Assembly: GCA_003426165.1 (NCBI GenBank)
Contig: QUAH01000002.1
Coordinates: 124,001 to 188,000 of the forward strand
Direction: 5' to 3'
Source: Candidatus Saccharicenans subterraneus
GTDB lineage: Bacteria; Acidobacteriota; Aminicenantia; Aminicenantales; Saccharicenantaceae
DNA: 64,000 nucleotides
In this document: piece after piece, positions 61,764-64,000 of the stretch
How the letters are laid out: each line of letters opens with the position of its first letter
Position numbering within the stretch: the stretch's first letter is position 1
Translations under genes and position numbers: made by a program
Notes under the pieces: model-generated
Database searches by the model: none
What the model was told of the DNA's origin: nothing
What the model saw: the letters and a program-made list of their open reading frames with translations, nothing else

Positions 61764-62666
61764 TCAGTTCCCGGCGCCGCCAGCATTTTCAATTCTTATC
61801 GGCAGCGGGGCTGATTTCCCGCTTTTATCCTGTCCGACAAACATGGTCAGGTGCGGGAAGGGTATGGAAATTCCCTCGCGGTCAAAGGCTATTTTCAGGC
61901 GCCGGTTGAACTCCCGGCCTGCCGCCCACTGCCGGCCGGGCCTGGTGGTAATCCTGGCCCTTATGATCACGGCCGAACTTTCAAACCTGTCGAGTCCCAG
62001 GACTTCGAGTGGCTCCAGGATATCTCCTTTCCAGGCGGGATCGGATCTCAGGTCCTCATCAATTTTCTTCAGGGTCTTGATCACCCGGTCCACGTCTTCA
62101 AAATAGCTCACGCCAATGTCAAACACGTACCGTGAAAAATCACGCGTCAGGTTGGTCACGGCATCTATCATCCCGTTGGGAATGTAATGGACGCTGCCGT
62201 CAAAATCACGAAGCACGGTCATCTTCAGAGTGACTGTTTCCACCGTTCCGCTGCGCCCGGCCACCCTGACCACATCGCCCACCCTGACCTGGTCCCAGAG
62301 GATGATGAAAAACCCGTTGATGACGTCTTTGATCAGCGACTGGGCGGCAAAGCCGACGGCCAGCCCGGCCACGCCGGCCGTGGCCAGGATGGGCGCAATC
62401 TGGATATCGAGGGCTCCGAGGATGGTCATAACGGCAATGACCAGGACCACCACCCTCAAAAACTGGTTTATCAGGTTGGACAGGGTTTGGGCCCTCTTCC
62501 GTGAGTCCTCGTCTTCATGTCCCTTCATAAAAACCTTTTCCAGCCTCCGGCTCAGTACCCGGCAGACCCGCAGCAGTACCAGGACAACGACTATGATAAA
62601 CAGCAACTTCAAGCCGGTGGCAATCAACCAGGCCACGGCCTTCTCGATTAATTCCGGTGTTAACAT
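61764..62666 (-). CDS. Small-conductance mechanosensitive channel, MscS family
   Basis: 300 residues. AAGGAGG stands 6 nt before ATG 62666. Three membrane helices (about 8-32, 62-82, 88-112), the last the pore-lining helix with alternating Gly/Ala (ATAGVAGLAVGFAAQSLIKDVINGFFI). The beta domain is VRVGDVVRVAGRSGTVETVTLKMTVLRDFDGSVHYIPNG. The C-terminal alpha/beta vestibule follows. It releases osmolytes under sudden hypo-osmotic stress. Confidence 0.95.
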   Translation of the reverse strand: MLTPELIEKAVAWLIATGLKLLFIIVVVLVLLRVCRVLSRRLEKVFMKGHEDEDSRKRAQTLSNLINQFLRVVVLVIAVMTILGALDIQIAPILATAGVAGLAVGFAAQSLIKDVINGFFIILWDQVRVGDVVRVAGRSGTVETVTLKMTVLRDFDGSVHYIPNGMIDAVTNLTRDFSRYVFDIGVSYFEDVDRVIKTLKKIDEDLRSDPAWKGDILEPLEVLGLDRFESSAVIIRARITTRPGRQWAAGREFNRRLKIAFDREGISIPFPHLTMFVGQDKSGKSAPLPIRIENAGGAGN

Positions 62667-63197
62667 GCGCGCCTCCTTTGCTTTTATACTTCTGCTCAAA
62701 TTTTAAACTATAAGTTTATGTTGTCCTACCAGAAATTAATTTTTTTTTGACCTTTTGACCCTTCTTCCCAGGTTACCTTCCGCGGCTTAGACTTCAAGCC
62801 TCCGGTATTCTTCGCTCTGACGCAACAAAAACTTCTCAAATCAATGGAAATTTGGCGGGCCAGCCCTGCTGCATAAAACAGAGGTCAAGAGAAACCGCCG
62901 GAATCTAATTCTTGCAGCCTCAATAATGAAAAATTCTGGAAAATCAGGCCGTCTTGAGATATCCGTTTAGAAATATGGCCGGCCATTCATCGCTTCAACC
63001 TGCCTTCAGGAAGCATTGCTTAACCGTTATTAAATTACTAAAAAGGGGAAAAATTAGATTTCAGCTCAGGGAAGGATAAAGGAGAGGAGAGGAAGGCAGA
63101 TAAAATAAGAGAACAGAAAAAAGAACTAATGTCGTTGAAACGGAAACACCGCCGATTCCAACTTTCAGGTCAGTCCTCTGGCCGCCGCCGGCAAGAC
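62667..63197. other. Gap between mscS and the glycyl radical enzyme gene
   Basis: About 530 bp without a gene. It includes the mscS promoter area (62700-62760, T-rich), and I see no RNA, repeat or clear terminator for the glycyl radical enzyme gene that ends at 63198. The region 63060-63200 only holds open frames without ribosome-binding sites. Confidence 0.4.
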
Positions 63198-64000
63198 TTA
63201 GAAGCCCTGGTGCTCGGTGCGGCGGATGATTTCGTCCTGGAGCTCTTTGGCGCAATCGACGAAATAATCGCTGTAGCCGGCCACCCTGACAATCAGGTCG
63301 CGGTACTTCTCCGGGTGCTTCTGGGCCTCGCGCAGGGTGTCGGCCGTGACCACGTTAAACTGGATGTGATGTCCCATCAGCTTGAAGTAGGCCCGGATCA
63401 GGTCCTTGAGCTTGACCAGGCCCTCCTCGTCGGCCAGGAGCTGGGGCGTAAATTTCTGGTTGAGCAGCGTGCCGCCCGTCCTGATATGGTCAATTTTTCC
63501 GGCTGACTTGATGACCGCGGTCGGTCCTTTCCTGTCCATTCCCTGGACCGGCGAAATTCCTTCCGACAGTGGTTCTCCGGCCAGCCGCCCGTCCGGGGTG
63601 GCTCCGGTCACCCGCCCGAAATAGACGTGCACCGTCGTCGGCAGAAGGTTAACCCGGTAAGTCCCGCCGCAGGCCGTCGGCCGGCCATCAATCATCCTGA
63701 AATACATCTCGAACACCTGGCGGGTGAGCTCGTCGGCGTAATCGTCGTCGTTTCCGTACTTGGGCGTCTTGTTGATGAACCTGTCCCGCAGCCGCTCGTA
63801 TCCCTGGAAGTTCCGGGACAGGGCCGTGAGCAGCTCGTCCATGGTCACCGCCTTGCGGTCATAAACGTTGTACTTTACCGAGGCCAGTATATCGGTAATC
63901 GAGCCCAGCCCGACACCCTGGATGTACCTGGTGTTGTAGCGGGCCCCGCCGTTGTGGTAATCCCTGCCCTTGAGCACGCAGTCATCTATGAACAGCGACA
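63198..64000 (-). CDS. Glycyl radical enzyme, pyruvate formate-lyase family (N-terminus beyond window)
   Basis: The frame runs past the right edge, giving 267 C-terminal residues. It ends in RVAGYSDYFVDCAKELQDEIIRRTEHQGF, where G of RVAGYS is the glycyl radical site. Upstream segments, including HNGGARYNTRYIQGVGLGSI and TPDGRLAGEPLSEGISPVQG, belong to the PFL/glycerol-dehydratase branch. The catalytic cysteine motif (GCVE-like) lies outside the window, so the substrate cannot be told. GTG 63977 is internal, not the start. It is oxygen-sensitive, indicating anaerobic metabolism. Confidence 0.93.
   Translation of the reverse strand, partial: SLFIDDCVLKGRDYHNGGARYNTRYIQGVGLGSITDILASVKYNVYDRKAVTMDELLTALSRNFQGYERLRDRFINKTPKYGNDDDYADELTRQVFEMYFRMIDGRPTACGGTYRVNLLPTTVHVYFGRVTGATPDGRLAGEPLSEGISPVQGMDRKGPTAVIKSAGKIDHIRTGGTLLNQKFTPQLLADEEGLVKLKDLIRAYFKLMGHHIQFNVVTADTLREAQKHPEKYRDLIVRVAGYSDYFVDCAKELQDEIIRRTEHQGF

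Noticed and set aside
1-64000. CRISPR arrays, prophage or integrase genes, and rRNA
   Set aside because: No spaced direct repeats, phage structural genes, integrases or rRNA motifs were seen. The only mobile trace is the transposase fragment at 57007.

Overview
The window reads as part of the chromosome of an uncultured Gram-negative bacterium. It has two outer-membrane TonB-dependent receptors with carboxypeptidase-like N-terminal domains, DUF5916 beta-barrels, a GWxTD/TPR protein, S46 and M16 peptidases, exported GH51/GH127 enzymes and a housekeeping RpoD. This mix is typical of Acidobacteriota-like lineages, and the arabinan-degrading repertoire suggests Candidatus Aminicenantes (Saccharicenans-like). 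That placement is inference, because no rRNA is present. Most of the window is GC-rich. About 57.2-60.75 kb is strikingly AT-rich (20 G+C out of 60 at 59341-59400), which marks a likely acquired segment.

Layout. 1-5 kb: an acidic zinc-ribbon protein (cut by the window edge), tRNA-Val(CAC), then a sigma-54-type promoter in front of a TonB-dependent receptor. 5.7-11.2 kb: three TPR-bearing exported or membrane proteins (sulfatase-like, carboxypeptidase-regulatory-like, GWxTD). 11.4-20.7 kb: rpoD, small proteins, a flavin reductase, an M16 peptidase, a DUF5916 protein and a DUF486 protein. 20.7-24.4 kb: GntR and LacI regulators and GTP-dependent PEP carboxykinase.

24.6-43.4 kb is an L-arabinose/arabinan utilisation region. 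On the minus strand lie two GH127 beta-L-arabinofuranosidases, a GH51 alpha-L-arabinofuranosidase, a BNR/sortilin-type propeller protein and a TonB-dependent receptor. Divergently on the plus strand lie ribulokinase, L-ribulose-5-phosphate 4-epimerase and a fucose-isomerase-family enzyme that takes the place of AraA. The divergent intergenic region holds two copies of a LacI-type palindrome exactly 42 bp apart. Together the genes would import arabinan fragments, release arabinose and convert it to xylulose 5-phosphate.

43.4-56.8 kb: three copies of a hairpin repeat around a zinc phospholipase C-like gene, an exported amidohydrolase, a HerA-like ATPase, two very small proteins, a second DUF5916 barrel, a decayed beta-propeller gene and an S46 dipeptidyl-peptidase.

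57.2-60.6 kb: the AT-rich segment, all on the minus strand. It holds an AraC-type regulator, two tandem small secreted peptides sharing a CX6C...CX6C cysteine pattern, a 6-bladed beta-propeller protein, a CPLC thioredoxin-like protein and a small membrane protein. Transposase and other debris lies on its downstream side. This is the best candidate for an undescribed system. 60.8-64 kb: an ornithine cyclodeaminase-family gene, an MscS channel and the C-terminal part of a glycyl radical enzyme.
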